Assembly (NCBI GenBank): GCA_013176395.1
Contig: JABMLP010000005.1
Coordinates: 744,001 to 808,000 of the forward strand
Origin: Venturia oleaginea
Taxonomy: Eukaryota; Ascomycota; Dothideomycetes; Venturiales; Venturiaceae
Direction of reading: 5' to 3'
Length of the DNA stretch: 64,000 nt
Shown: positions 12,479-24,279 of the stretch, in pieces
How positions within the stretch are numbered: the first letter of the stretch is position 1
How the letters are laid out: each line of letters begins with the position of its first letter
Program-made: the position numbers and the translations under genes
Notes under the pieces: model-generated
What the model saw: the letters and a program-made list of their open reading frames with translations, nothing else
The model's database searches: none
Told to the model about the DNA's origin: nothing

Positions 12479-15383
12479 TCATCCCCAAAGCGGCGCGACA
12501 CACTCCACAGCCTCCCTAACAACCATCTCCACTCTCTGCTTCAACACCGCACTCTTCGCCGTCACACTCTCCACACTCATGTCCTCGAGCCAGACGTGGA
12601 CGATTTGTCCATTCACGTCAATTGCAATACCAGGAACCGGAATACCGATGTTGTGAAGTCGCTCCAATGCCTTTTCAACCTCTGCATCCGTCATCTCCTG
12701 GTCTCCAGCCCCATCCCCATCACCCGTCTCCATGCCTTCAGGAGGCGGCGTAGGCTGTCCCGCCTTCCTCGGTCGTAAAGAATTGATTGGTGTGACGTTT
12801 TCTCCAAACTGCGCCTCCAACAACATGAACAGCCTGCTCAATCGTTCTTTTGGATCCAAGTCCTTCTGCTTCGCTTGTGCTGCGCGTTTCTCCAGTGGCA
12901 TTTCCCCTTCGTGCGAGTGCGAGTGCATACTACTGCTTTGCCTGATCGCCGCCGGACTCGTCTCCACACTCAACAAAACACCAAGAACAGCATCAGCAAT
13001 CCCATCATTCAACATATTCCCCTCCCACTCCACCGTTATAGCGCCACCAGGAGCAAGAAGGAGATGTACCGTCGCCATAACGAGAAAGTGTTTGGTTGAG
13101 CGTGAGATTTCTTCGTCTGCCTCTTCTTGATCATGCGTCTTGTGCCCGTTGGATTGTTGTTTTCTATCAACCGCATCATCTTTCTGTTGAACTTCCAGGA
13201 CTTCGCCGAATGCTGCTTGTAGCGCCCAACGGATGAGTTCGACACCTGCGGCACGGAGCGTGAGGTGTTCTCTGCAGATGATTGTGGTGGTGGTGAGGCC
13301 GGCATATTCTTTCAAATCCTCGGGTGCCATCAAACTCAACTTGAATTCGTTTTGCACGAGTACACCGGTGATTCCTTTCATTTCTGCTTCTCCACCTCTT
13401 GCTTTCTTCTCTGTACCGTTTTCTTCCTCACCATCGTTGGACATGCTGAGACTTCGTATGGGTAGTTGGTGTGTTTGGGCCAGCTTGCCGACGACTTTTG
13501 CGATCTTGTCGGTACGAAATGGGATGCGTAGTTCTTCGCAGTTGGCAGGGGAGAACACTTTGATAGGTGTTATCGAGGGATCGAGTTTGACGCGTTCTTT
13601 GTTCGTGCCGATGAGTTTTGATTTGAAGCGCGTCATTTGTTGGCGGGCACCATGGACGAGGATCTGAAGGTTGTTAGGATCTGTGTTTGTTGTTTTATAA
13701 AGTGGCAAAAGTTCGAAAGTAAACAATGAAAAGACTTACCACGACGGCTGGTTCAACTTCCTCGACAAACTCTCGGTTCTGTGTTCCGTCCACGTGAGCA
13801 GCGAAAGAATATTCTTGAATTGTACACCGGCGCTGAATCAAATTTCGATCTTCACGTCCATCATTCAAAGCCTTCCTTGCCTGGTTTCCACGGGTCATGA
13901 TAGCATTGATCGTCTCCGGATCCTGGAGAAGGATGTTTGCCATGGTACCCTCAACTGAGTACCCGGTGATGATAACACCATTCCTATTATCGGGCGCCCA
14001 CTTTTCCAAAAGTTCTCTTGAGGCGCCGTTCTGCATCATACCAGGTGTAGCAAGCATGACACAAGATCCTATATCGTCAAATCTTTCCAGAGATCGTAGT
14101 GATCGAATGAACCTGAAGTCCCAAGGTCCAGCCGTTGCAGCAGTCTCTCCATTTGCTTGAGCTTCTGCCATTCTTTCCTTGAAGATATGCTTGATGTTGT
14201 CGTTCATGGCGGAAATATACGTTTGATACACCATCATACATTTTCTTGCAAGATTACTGGCATAGTAGATAGGGATCTTCTGGTAGGCAGGATGCTTCTC
14301 CCAGTATTCATCCAGGATGAGAAGAAGCTCTTGTGCAGTTCCCAGGGCGAAAACTGGGAGCAAGGCTCGTCCTCCTCGGTCCAGGATCGTGGTTATGGAA
14401 CTCGTCAGCTTTATCTCACGTTCTCTTCGCGGACTGTGCTGAGCTGTGCCAAAGGTGGATTCACAGATAAGGACGTCCGTTCTTATGTTCTTCGGTATCG
14501 TTGCGGAGACCAAATGCCTGTCCTCTTCTCTCGAGTAATCGCCTGTGAACAAAATGTTGAGTCCAGCAATCTCGACCATGTACATAGCAGCACCCAAGAC
14601 ATGACCAGCTGGATATGGAGTTATCCGTATTGACGAGACAGTATGTGTGGTGTAGTAGTCGATAGCTTCGATGCGAGGAAAGGTGGTGAGATGGTCGGCC
14701 TCAGTGTATAGGATGTTTCGCGACTCGGCAGAGGACGAGAGATTGCCTACTCGGACGGAGTCTTGGATGAGCCATTTGTAGATAGCCTTTGTAGGATGGG
14801 TCATGAAGACTCGGCCACGAAAATTTGTCTTCGCAAGGACGTAGGGAAGAGAGGCGGCATGGTCGACGTGGAAACTGATCCGCTGTTAGCATGCTGGTTG
14901 ACTTTGTTGCAGTTCTACGGCTGCAGCAGACTATGTACATGGTAGGCTGAAGGGAGAGAAATGATATCGTCACTGCAGCGGACAGAAGGGCAGATATAAC
15001 TCGATTTCCATTTACTTGACTGATATACAATAATGCGCCAAAGCCCTGCTCTTGTATATACCATGCGCCATTCAATCCCAATTCCCTCTCAAAGACATCG
15101 GCCTGCTATCAAACAAGGAGAGGATCACTTACTGGCTGATCAAGAGAACGTCGACTGTGCTGAGGTCGAATTCATCGTAGAAAGGAAGCGCTGCCAATCC
15201 ATCGTATGCAGGATGCATGCCCGCATCCAACATGACCGTCTTTCCTTTGTACTGAATGATGTGACATGACCGTCCAACTTCATTTCCACCTCCCAGCGCC
15301 AGGAACAGTAGCTCATCTGAAGGGTCGACTGGGTCTTCCTCGACCGGAGGATTGGTCTCGCCGTGCTTCCTCTTCGCAGCCAT
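12479..15383 (-). CDS. YSH1: mRNA 3'-end endoribonuclease YSH1 (CPSF73)
   Basis: Metallo-beta-lactamase/beta-CASP endonuclease of the cleavage and polyadenylation factor; it cuts pre-mRNA before poly(A) addition. Exons (minus): 15383-15133, 14874-13740, 13663-12479; introns of 258 nt (15132-14875, TGCTAACA branch, CAG) and 76 nt (13739-13664, CCTAACAA branch, CAG). Product 856 residues, normal for fungal YSH1. The zinc-ligand signature HFHVDH is at residues 84-89 and is created across the first splice junction, which strongly supports that junction. A further conserved block is [13 protein letters not shown], then the beta-CASP region ([33 protein letters not shown]), then the C-terminal CPSF73 domain in exon 3. 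Start ATG 15383 gives MAAKRKHGE. Divergent from TAF4. Confidence 0.97.
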
Positions 15384-15861
15384 GATCAGTGAATGTGTGG
15401 TGATGTGCCTATCCCTCGTTGGGCATCTATATAGTGGAATGTCTAGGTGAGTTCCAGCAGTCCCTGTGCTTGGAATGAGAATGTCGATGTCGATGGCTGT
15501 TGCCGTTGATGTTGTTGTTGAATGGGGGAAGGAGTGTAAGTCGAATGCGATGTAATTAAAATCGCGTCGCCTCAGGACCTTACTTCCCCCAAGGTTCGCC
15601 CAAGCTTCATTGCCACACTGCCTAACATACACTCACATTCGTCTTTCACAGAAAGTATATTGCGCCAGGTAACCATCACAGAAAACTTGACCTGAATACA
15701 ATATAAGAAGATCCGTGTTTCCCGACTCCGACCCATTCGAATCCAGCTCGCCCATATCACCTCTCCAAAGTAGAGACCTACACAGTACCTCATCGCATGA
15801 TGGAACGAAGATAACGGACCTCACACCATCAGCTCTTCCCGTGCGCTGCACACCCGTCAAA
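15384..15861. promoter_or_regulatory. shared upstream region of YSH1 and TAF4
   Basis: 478 bp between divergent ATGs. No strong TATA seen. A frame open upstream of the TAF4 ATG begins only with GTG (15715) and is taken as 5' UTR. Confidence 0.5.
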
Positions 15862-17748
15862 ATGGCCTCTCCTCCTGGACCACCAGGTCCTCAGCGCACT
15901 CCTTCCCTGCAGACCTCTGGTATCGCCCTGCCACCTGCGAAGCGACAAAGACTATCTCCTGGCCCATCTCCTCTAGGCGCTCCAGCTAATTATGGGCATC
16001 CTTCACCAACCTATAATGGCTCTGCACCTTTCGCAAATGCCCCGTACGCCCCTTCTCCGTCTGCGCCAGGACATTACATGACGCAGCCGCCTTATGACAA
16101 CCACCTGTACTCGTTCAACCAACCGTCAGCAGTGCAACTTCCACAGCAGCAGTACACAGAAGGACCACCGCGTAATGCAACTGGAAATATGGGTCCTCCA
16201 GAGAAACCAAAAGCGGAGAAGGCCACGGATATTAATGATTTGAATGATATGGTTACTGCATCGGGAATCGATCTGAGGGAAGAGGAGAATTACTTGGCTG
16301 CAACATATCGAAACCGGCATGCGGAAACATCATTCCCTTCCCAATCAACCTCTATCCTTCCCGTCAACAACAGCTTCAACCAGTGGTCGCAAGAGAGTTA
16401 CGGAAATCATCCAGGTTTTCAATCCCATGGGCCGTTGAGTCAGCCCCCTGTCACGCAAAATTCCCTAGAAGAGATTCAAAAGGAGCAACATAGAAAAGCA
16501 GTGCGCGATCACAATGCAAAACAACAAATGCATTTGAACGATCCATTTCTGCAGACGGGAGCCGTGCGAGAGAAACTGGAAAGAAAGACCATTGAATATC
16601 AAGTTCGATCGGACCAAAAGGGCTATTATGAACAGGGGCAGCCGAAATCCCATCCACAGACGCCGCAAAACCCCCACGTCTCGACTATGACGGGAGCCAA
16701 TGGCACTGGAATTGTCGTTGCAAAGGCCAGCGGTATTGTTGAAGTAGGAGCTCCACTGGTGGATCTCCTTTCACTGCTAAGTTTGGCGGCGAACGAGCGT
16801 TTGAGAGGGCTGCTGGAAGATGCACATTCCATCGCACGAGCTCGACAATTTGGCAGTCAGGGGGTGGTGCCGCCTGAGTGGGCGGACATTGCTGACGGCA
16901 GAGGTAAAGCACAGCCGACTGAAGCTCGGAGCCAGTCTGTAACAAACACGGCTTGGGATCAAGTGCTGGACAGCGCAGTCAGCCCAATGACTGCTCTACC
17001 TCCAAAGCGTACGACTCATTGCCACAGTCTGCCAATATTGTGATGCTAACAATGCTTGATAGTTGACTCCACAGATCCGACGCGTATGCTGATTCCTCCC
17101 GTCGAACCCGAACAGCCTCTAAAGCCTACAATCGAATTTTCTTCGTCTCTCCCAATTCAGCTCCGAGCGATAGCAGAAGCCGACAAAGAAGCCGAGAAGA
17201 AGCGACTTGAACGAAGGCAGAAACGAGACAAAGAGCGACAGAACTCGATAGTTTCAGATACAGCGTCTCCGACGACGGCAACGCCAATGGGGCCAGGCAC
17301 ACCAGGGGCGGAAACGGCAGTCAAAATCACAAAGAAGCAAGCGGCCAAGGAGAGCAAACAGACTGTGACAGATGAAGTGCAACGCAAACAGGCAAATCAG
17401 ACGGCGGCTATGGCGCTTGGGGGAATGGGCAAGAAATATGCGTGGATGACAGCATCAGCGCCAAAGCCTGCTGGAGGTCTTCAAGCTGGCGTCGGTTTAG
17501 GCAGGGGTGCTGGCACTCCGGGTTCCAGCAAGACTGGAAGTGGATCAATTCCGGTGCAACCACAGGAAGATGCTAGTTTGAGGAGCAAAGAATACTACAA
17601 AAAACTTGGCTCGTGGAGAGAGGATGGGCCGAATGGCAGAGATATTCAGATTCGGGACTGGATTACTGTGCTCGAAAGGGATGGGGTTGAAAAGAAGACT
17701 TTGGCTAAGTGTTATGCTCGATTGAGCAGTGCCGAAAAAGAGAGATGA
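15862..17748 (+). CDS. TAF4: transcription initiation factor TFIID subunit 4
   Basis: TFIID core subunit; it pairs with TAF12 through a histone-fold and helps assemble the RNA polymerase II pre-initiation complex in the nucleus. Exons 15862-17008 and 17063-17748; the 54-nt intron has GTACGA donor, GATGCTAAC branch and TAG acceptor. Product 610 residues. Pro/Ser/Gln-rich N-terminus (about residues 1-110); conserved segment INDLNDMVTASGIDLREEE near residue 125; the TAF4 C-terminal domain begins with VDLLSLLSLAANERLRGLLEDA and continues across the intron, ending with RDWITVLERDGVEKKTLAKCYARL. Start chosen at the ATG in AAAATGGCC; the frame extends upstream but only to a GTG. A coiled basic segment (KEAEKKRLERRQKRDKERQ) follows the intron. 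Confidence 0.92.
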
Positions 17749-18224
17749 CTTGCAAGCATGCAAGATTTGGGATTCATCATTTCCCAGCAGGTTTGAATAG
17801 TTCTAGTCGCCAAAGACTTAGCAACCACTGGGTAATGCTCATGATATGATGTCGACACTCGTCCAATGATTGCTCGTTGATATCGTGACTTGTGTATTTG
17901 TATCTTACCTTGCATGATGCGGCAACTTGCTCTCTATTCTAATTCTATCGCCGATAACGGTGGGGATTTTTCTGCATGGACATTTGACCGATTTCGTCGT
18001 TCGCGATAGCACTTAACAATGTATAATAAACAGACCGTGACCTCTCTTCCCTCCAGTCACCCAACTTCAATCAATTTCTTCTTCTCCTTCTCTCTGTCCC
18101 TTCCCTCTACACAGCTTCCTCGTCACCGATTCCGAACTTCACTTGACACGAAACTGCAATTAACGCGTCGGAAGACTACACGCGCCAGAAGAGAACAGTT
18201 GAGGGCACGCGACACCTTCCAAAG
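17749..18224 (+). promoter_or_regulatory. TAF4 3' side and FSF1 promoter
   Basis: A TATA-like GTATAATAAA lies at 18018-18028, and a long CT-rich tract (about 18040-18115), common in fungal core promoters and 5' UTRs, precedes the FSF1 ATG at 18225. Confidence 0.45.
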
Positions 18225-19640
18225 ATGAGTGTGTCGTTACCTGGGAATAGGGAGTTACCGGCTAGTCAGTATGATTTGAAGACTTATTGGGGGCGGGTGA
18301 AGCATTCGGCTGATTTGGCGGATCCGAGGTGAGTTTGCTGTTTTTGAGAGGGGATTTGCGCGCGTAGTTTGTAAGGAGGTGAGGAGTTAGCTCAGGTTGG
18401 GACTTGGGGATTTGGGAAGAGGGGATTGGAGGAGGGAAATTGGAAGAGCAATTGCAGAGATTGGAGGGTTCAATGTGAAAAGATGGATGGTTGAATCAAT
18501 TGAAAGCGAGAAGGAGTGGAGAAAACTTGGCAATCATAATGCGAGAAGGAGAAGACCAGAGAGGGCATAGCGATGGACTGAAGATTTCAAGATTGAAAGA
18601 GGAGGATGTTGTGGACGGCTGAAGAGTAAATTGAAGGAGAAACTGCACTCCTTGAAGACGAGAGGCTGACTATAGGCACAGCACATTATTCATATCCAAT
18701 GCCGGTCTCGAAAATGCAAAACAACTCGTCGCAGCATACAAGCAGGGAAAGATAAGAGACATGAATAAAGAGCTATGGACGGCGAAAAAGATCATAGACT
18801 CTACACTACATCCAGGTATGGCAGTATTACTGCATTTTGGATGCGCCTGACTAACACGATCGAACAGACACCGGCCTTCCAGTCTTTCTCCCATTCCGAA
18901 TGTCATGTTTTGTCATCTCCAACCTCGTCGTCACAGCCGGTATGCTCACGCCAAATCTCGGATGGAGAGGTACATTAGGATGGCAGATCACGAATCAGTC
19001 CCTCAATGTAGCCATCAACTACTCCAACGCCAACAAGTCCTCCCCCATGTCCACCTCCACTCTGGTACAATCATACTTGCTCGCCGTCTCAGCTTCGTGC
19101 TCGGTAGCATTAGGTCTCAATACTCTTGTTCCAAGGCTAAAGGGCGTAAGTCCGGGCACAAAGATGATCTTGGGACGATTGGTGCCATTCGCGGCCGTGG
19201 CAAGTGCAGGAGCTTTGAATGTCTTCCTCATGCGAGGAGAGGAAATCAGAAAAGGCATTGACGTCTACCCATCATACTCACAATCCTCAGAAAAGGACGA
19301 CTCCGAAGCTCGAGCGCCCGAATCACTCGGCAAGTCCAAGAAGGCAGCTCTTTTGGCTGTTGGCGAAACGGCCATCTCTCGTGTCTTGAATGCTACGCCA
19401 ATTATGGTTCTTCCTCCATTGATTTTGGCTAGGTTGCAGGCTGGAAAATGGCTGAGGAGTAATCCGAGAATGGTTCTTCCGGTAAACTTGGGATTGATTC
19501 TTACCACTAGCATTTTTGCGTTGCCGCTTGCTCTCGCCGCGTTCCCGCAAAGGCAAGCTATTTCAGCAGACAAGCTGGAAGAAGAATTCCATGGCAAAGG
19601 TGGTGATGGAGGTCTAGTTGAGTTCAATCGTGGAATATGA
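18225..19640 (+). CDS. FSF1: sideroflexin (mitochondrial amino-acid carrier), Fsf1 family
   Basis: Inner-membrane carrier of the sideroflexin/tricarboxylate carrier family; animal SFXN1 imports serine into mitochondria. Exons 18225-18328, 18682-18815, 18868-19640; introns 353 nt and 52 nt. Product 336 residues, typical. Family landmarks: LPASQYDLKTYWGRVKHSADL at the N-terminus, KKIIDSTLHPDTGLPVFLPFRMS across junction 2, NQSLNVAINYSNANKS, MILGRLVPFAAVASAG, VFLMRGEEIRKGI, GETAISRVLNATP and a terminal FNRGI as in yeast Fsf1. The first acceptor is ambiguous: CACAG ending 18681 gives DPSTLF, which fits the family length; TATAG ending 18675 would add two residues. A short insertion near residue 215 (YSQSSEKDDSEARAPES) is variable in the family. 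Confidence 0.95.
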
Positions 19641-20607
19641 GAGAAGAAAGTACTCAACAATTTTCGAACTCGAAAATGTGATGAGCCTGAATGATGATGG
19701 ATTTAACTTGTAAGAGCTTGGTTGTGTGACACGGAGTGCGCCCTTTGAAACACCGATATCACATCTCATTGAGAATCGGCAAACACCATAGAGGTCACAT
19801 GAGATGCTGCAACATGGACAGACTCCAGTCGACTTTCAAAGTCATGCGAGTTGTTCGATTTCCGACCGAGCACGAAGGGCTAAGCATGGTTGGTTGCAGG
19901 GGTCAAGACGACCAACATAAAACATTGTCAACATTTGCTGGAAATGAAAGGCATCACGAACTCGACATGATCGTTGATGAAAGTGCCTTCCCAAGATGCC
20001 CTCGGATGGGACAACATTCCATAGACTTGACGGTAAGACACGGGGATGTACGTTACTTTGGAATGAAAACGATTCAATTCATCGTCAAAGCAGAAAGCCT
20101 TTTCCCAAAACAAGCAACCACCTAGCCTAGTCCCGCATCCCACTCCCTTTCTGTCGAATTCTTCCATTTTTGTTATTTCACAAGCTCTCTTCAATCACTA
20201 TTTTAAAAAGGAATCTCAGTTTGCTGGTTCAAGCACCTCTTCGCACTTTCTTCATCTCTCATCTGGCCTTTTCAACTTCAAGGAACAACCTTGCCTACCT
20301 CACTCGCATCACAACGTGGAAGATAGAATCTTGTCTGTACTACACAATACAATCATTTTTCGCTCTTGGCGATTCTTTTGTTCCTGAGACAAAGTGTGCA
20401 ATGGGAATTCTGAGTGCTCGGTGAGCAGGTAAATCGATGGCTGATATTGGTAATGTACCTGTCTTGTCAAATGGCTCTTATTCTTGCCAACCCTATTTGT
20501 TGTTTTTTAACATCTTGCTTCAACTCTCCACTAAGAACTTGGAAGCCCGTCATACTCTTGCCGTTCGCCATTCCTTTGAAGTGCTACGGATCTAATACAT
20601 AGCGAAC
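19641..20607. other. gene-poor stretch after FSF1
   Basis: No gene supported. Pyrimidine-rich 20150-20600. Short open frames here lack ATG context or family features. Confidence 0.5.
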
Positions 20608-20730
20608 ATGCGCAACTCGATACTCCTGCTGAGCGCGCTAACGTTGTCAGTCTCAGCGTCACCCCGGGCATCGCCATCACCGCAGAAAGGTCTAGGTGGC
20701 GTGCCACTCATTCCTCGGAAATTATTTTAA
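20608..20730 (+). CDS. mini-ORF with a signal-peptide-like N-terminus
   Basis: A 40-codon ATG-to-TAA frame begins MRNSILLLSALTLSVSAS, a textbook secretion signal shape (short basic n-region, hydrophobic core, small residues at the cleavage site), then a Ser/Pro-rich tail. Downstream (about 20820-20990, after a possible ATTCAG acceptor) another frame contains three cysteines and a polar segment (SGAINSSNAEGD) and closes with TGA near 20990. It could be a small secreted protein gene with an intron whose donor I cannot place, or a decayed one. Confidence 0.25.
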   Translation: MRNSILLLSALTLSVSASPRASPSPQKGLGGVPLIPRKLF

Positions 20731-23700
20731 TCTACCAAACCAGATCGTAGGCATAAGGGACTCATCTGTCTGTCTCGCCCTCTAATCCAAGTTCCCAGGC
20801 CAAGTCAAAATTCAGGGCGTCAATACCACGCTTGTATTCAAAGCGTCGTGTCTGGAGCCATTAATTCTTCTAACGCGGAGGGAGATGTAGTGGCTTCATC
20901 TACTCAGGCTCCTGGCCTTAAGCACCCATCTCCTCTAGACTGCATTTACTCGAGATCGATGTCGATACATTACTGCCAGTTCAAGCTCTGATTTTGCCGG
21001 GAAATTATGTATCGATGTCGAGCTCGTGGTGCGGATGATGACTTTGATTTGGCTTAGATAGCTACACATTCTGCTCGAAGAAGCCGTTCCAGCGCTCCCA
21101 ATGCTCTGCTTAAACTTCCTTGTTTCCTTGTTTCTCGTGTTCTGTTTCTCTCCTTGCGGGGATGGAGCTGGTGTGATTTGCATGTTGACTATGTGGTGAT
21201 GGTAATAGGTTTAACGTTACAGTGCGTCTTAAGGACGATCGGGGTTTTAGTTTGTGTGTGTGTGAGAGGTCGCAGCGTCGCTTGCTTGATTCGATGCATG
21301 GCAATTAGTTTGAAAATCGAAGACATCTCCCTTACGAGGGTTGCAGGGTGCTGCTGTCTGTTTCCAGGATCAGAATTCAAAGCTATCGTTAACGACCAAT
21401 TACTGTTCCAATGAACGTCGAGGAACATGGCAACAACGTGCGAAAGGGGAAGCAAAAATATACACCAATACAAGTAGAGAAAAGAATACTTGTAACCACC
21501 CGCTTTTGAAAAGAAAACGTCTACACCTTGGATTACCATTATCACCGTGCTGTTGTCTTCTATGCTATTGCCATCTACTTACGTTGCCATTATAATTCCT
21601 CCTCGTAATAGGGATCGTTGATGCTATTGTATATGTTTTCCCAGTCGACGGGGATGTCGTCTGGAATAGTGAGTATAGTGTATCCCGCATAGTACCCCTC
21701 CATTTTCCACAAGAACTGTCTCGAGCGGCAAATCCGATGGTGTTGATGATGACCTCGGCTCTAAAATTGGCGATAGGTCGGCCTTCCAACGCTCTCTATG
21801 CGTTATGTAGTCTCCCTGACATAGGGAATAGGTATAAATGCTCGATATAAGCAAATTCCTGAGGTAGTATAGCACTCAAGACACATTCGGAATCGATTTT
21901 GGGGCCAGTTCTAAGGTTGACGCTTTTAGGTTTCAACTTTCAAGACGGCGGCGACGATGTGCTCCGGAGAGAGGTTCGTGAGAACTTGGCTCGTTCAAGA
22001 GATGGTATTTATTGTCATGTTAGGGACTACATCAAATAGAGATTAACACGGAAATCAGGACGAGAAAGCTAGATTAGAGAGGTCATCGCGAGGGAGAAGC
22101 GGCGGAGCGCGAGCCAAGGCCGGGTTGAGCTCGTCGCTTAGTAATAAAATCAGGTGATCAGGCTGACAATGCTGATAAAATACAATCTCAAACACGAAGT
22201 CAGATCGGCTCAAAACCTTAGATGCTACATTTAAAACCATCATCCTGGCTCTACCTGATCTATGAATCTTTAGAATCGATTCTATCATGCGATCCTGACT
22301 AGGGGATCTGTCTTGCGCGAAACCTCTCAGTTGGGACGAGGGGTCATATGGTATGGTTCGACCGGACGCTAGAGAATGTTTGAAATCGACATCAAGATAT
22401 TGTGTTCATATGCAGCCAATTTCAACCTGTTTGAATCTCTGGTGGCCCTTGCTACGTATCTAAACCTCCTGTTTATTCTTTCCTATTGGTATATTTTAGG
22501 GCGGGCGCGATCACTCTTTTGTCACTTGTATGTTGTTCCATTATTCAACTCATGTAACTTAATATCTGCTCTTCTGAATTCCATCGTAGATATTCAATGA
22601 TGCACCTCTTTTACTGTTGCCAGTTATTCTCTGTCTTCTTGAATCATACTTGCAACGGAGTAGTTTAATAATCGACAATCTATCCATTCTTAATCTTTCA
22701 GAGGTTGACAGGAATAGGCAAACAAGACCCAGCCGAGATTATTAAAAATCCCATATCCCCTGTTTATCTCGTCCGTCATTCCTTCTGTTATCCAACATCA
22801 GATATATATCACATCTTATCTTTTACAACCCAAAATCTACCATACTTCAGTTCAGATACGCCCCTTAATCTAATCAACAGCCTAACCCTATAGAATCTAA
22901 CAAAAGCTCTCTCCGGAAGTAGAAATGCTAACTTGCAGATCTCAACAGTAGCATCAATACCTTTCACAACAGTACAATCATCTCAAATATCTGCCGTATT
23001 CTATCTATCCCTTTCATCGTTGCGTCCCCTATCAATGAGGAAAGCAAGACCTAGACCAATACATACCTTCCATCTTACCCTCAAATCCAAGATTTCCAAT
23101 CCTCTCCTCCTCGCCAACAACCCAAACCCCAAATTCACCCATCCATCTCCCAAACCCAGCGAATTCCCAAAACCAAAACCACCAGAAATACTCCCTCCAC
23201 AATCTCGCAGGAGATGACCTCAACCCAACAGACCCGTAGCAATCCCCTATCGCAATCGAATCTACGCAAGTCAACAAAAAAAAAAAAAAAAAAATCATAA
23301 CCAAACCAACCGTCCTAAAACACCATTCTTACACCCTTGTCCTTGAACCCAAATCAACAACATCAAAAGATCATAACACTCCCGCTCAAACTCGAGATGC
23401 TACGCAAGTGGGATTTCAGAATTCAGGAGTCGACCAAAGAAATCGCAATGCCCAAAACCACCGCGCAAAGGAACAAGAGTTTACTACCCAAAAACTCCCT
23501 TCCCTCGCCGAAAACTTCACACAATCCCCATCTCATCATCGCTAGTAGAAAACACAAAACTCCAGAAGAAACGAAAACCCTGCCAAAGCTAGAACAAACA
23601 AGTCTATACAGAACCCAAAGGTCAATTGCGGAGGCCTTAGAGTCGAGATCACGTCATATCACGAAAGGCTCATCCAAATTTTACTTTTTTTTGGTTGATT

Positions 23701-23820
23701 TATTGGGGAGAATGGTCAAACGAATGTGATTCTCCGGTCGCAATCCCAACGACAATAATACTAGCTAACAAACCGAAGCGAGAGAGAGAAACAATGACCG
23801 GCAAGGTCAGAACCGCCATT
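20731..23820. other. gene-poor, partly AT-rich stretch with an A19 homopolymer
   Basis: No gene supported on either strand. 22,350-22,900 is AT-rich. A 19-base poly-A run is at about 23276-23294, following a C-rich strand segment. The many short frames with Pro/Asn/Lys bias around 22,900-23,650 look compositional. Confidence 0.55.
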
Positions 23821-23932
23821 CCGTCTGCCTGCCATTCCGTCTACCTGCCAATAAGTCTGCCTGACCATCCGTCTGCCTGCCAATCTGTCTGCCTGCCAAT
23901 CCGTTTGCCTGCCAATCCGTCTGCCTGCCAAT
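23821..23932. repeat. 16-bp minisatellite, 7 units
   Basis: Seven exact-length units of CCGTCTGCCTGCCAAT with a few substitutions (units start at 23821, 23837, 23853, 23869, 23885, 23901, 23917). Not coding in any supported gene; no spacers, so not CRISPR. Confidence 0.9.
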
Positions 23933-24279
23933 CCATGGTTGCAAAAACCACTTTTGATGAATGAAGAATCTCATATCTTCATAAAGCAAAGCAAGTGTGT
24001 GAGGGAAGTTTGTGTGTCGGGCCATTCATGTTGCAAAATGTGACCATTGTCCAGTGCCGCTGACCAAACTCAAGTCCTCCAAGCTCAAATCGTGAGGGAA
24101 AAAAAAGGAAAATATTCGAACAGATCGTGAAGAGTTGTGGTTGATGTGTGTGTGACCAAAGCAAGAGGATTTGGGAAGGAATTTGTGTTGTGTCCTGTTG
24201 GTGAAGAAATTCAAAAATTTCCCCCGGTGTATAACATCTTCGAATAAAAGCAAGGGCGCAAAGATCCTCGCGTTGATGC

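Noticed and set aside
15715..15861. N-terminal extension of TAF4
   Set aside because: The frame opens only with GTG; the first ATG with good context is at 15862.
23821..23932. CRISPR-like regular repeat
   Set aside because: Units abut without spacers, and the genome is fungal; it is a minisatellite.
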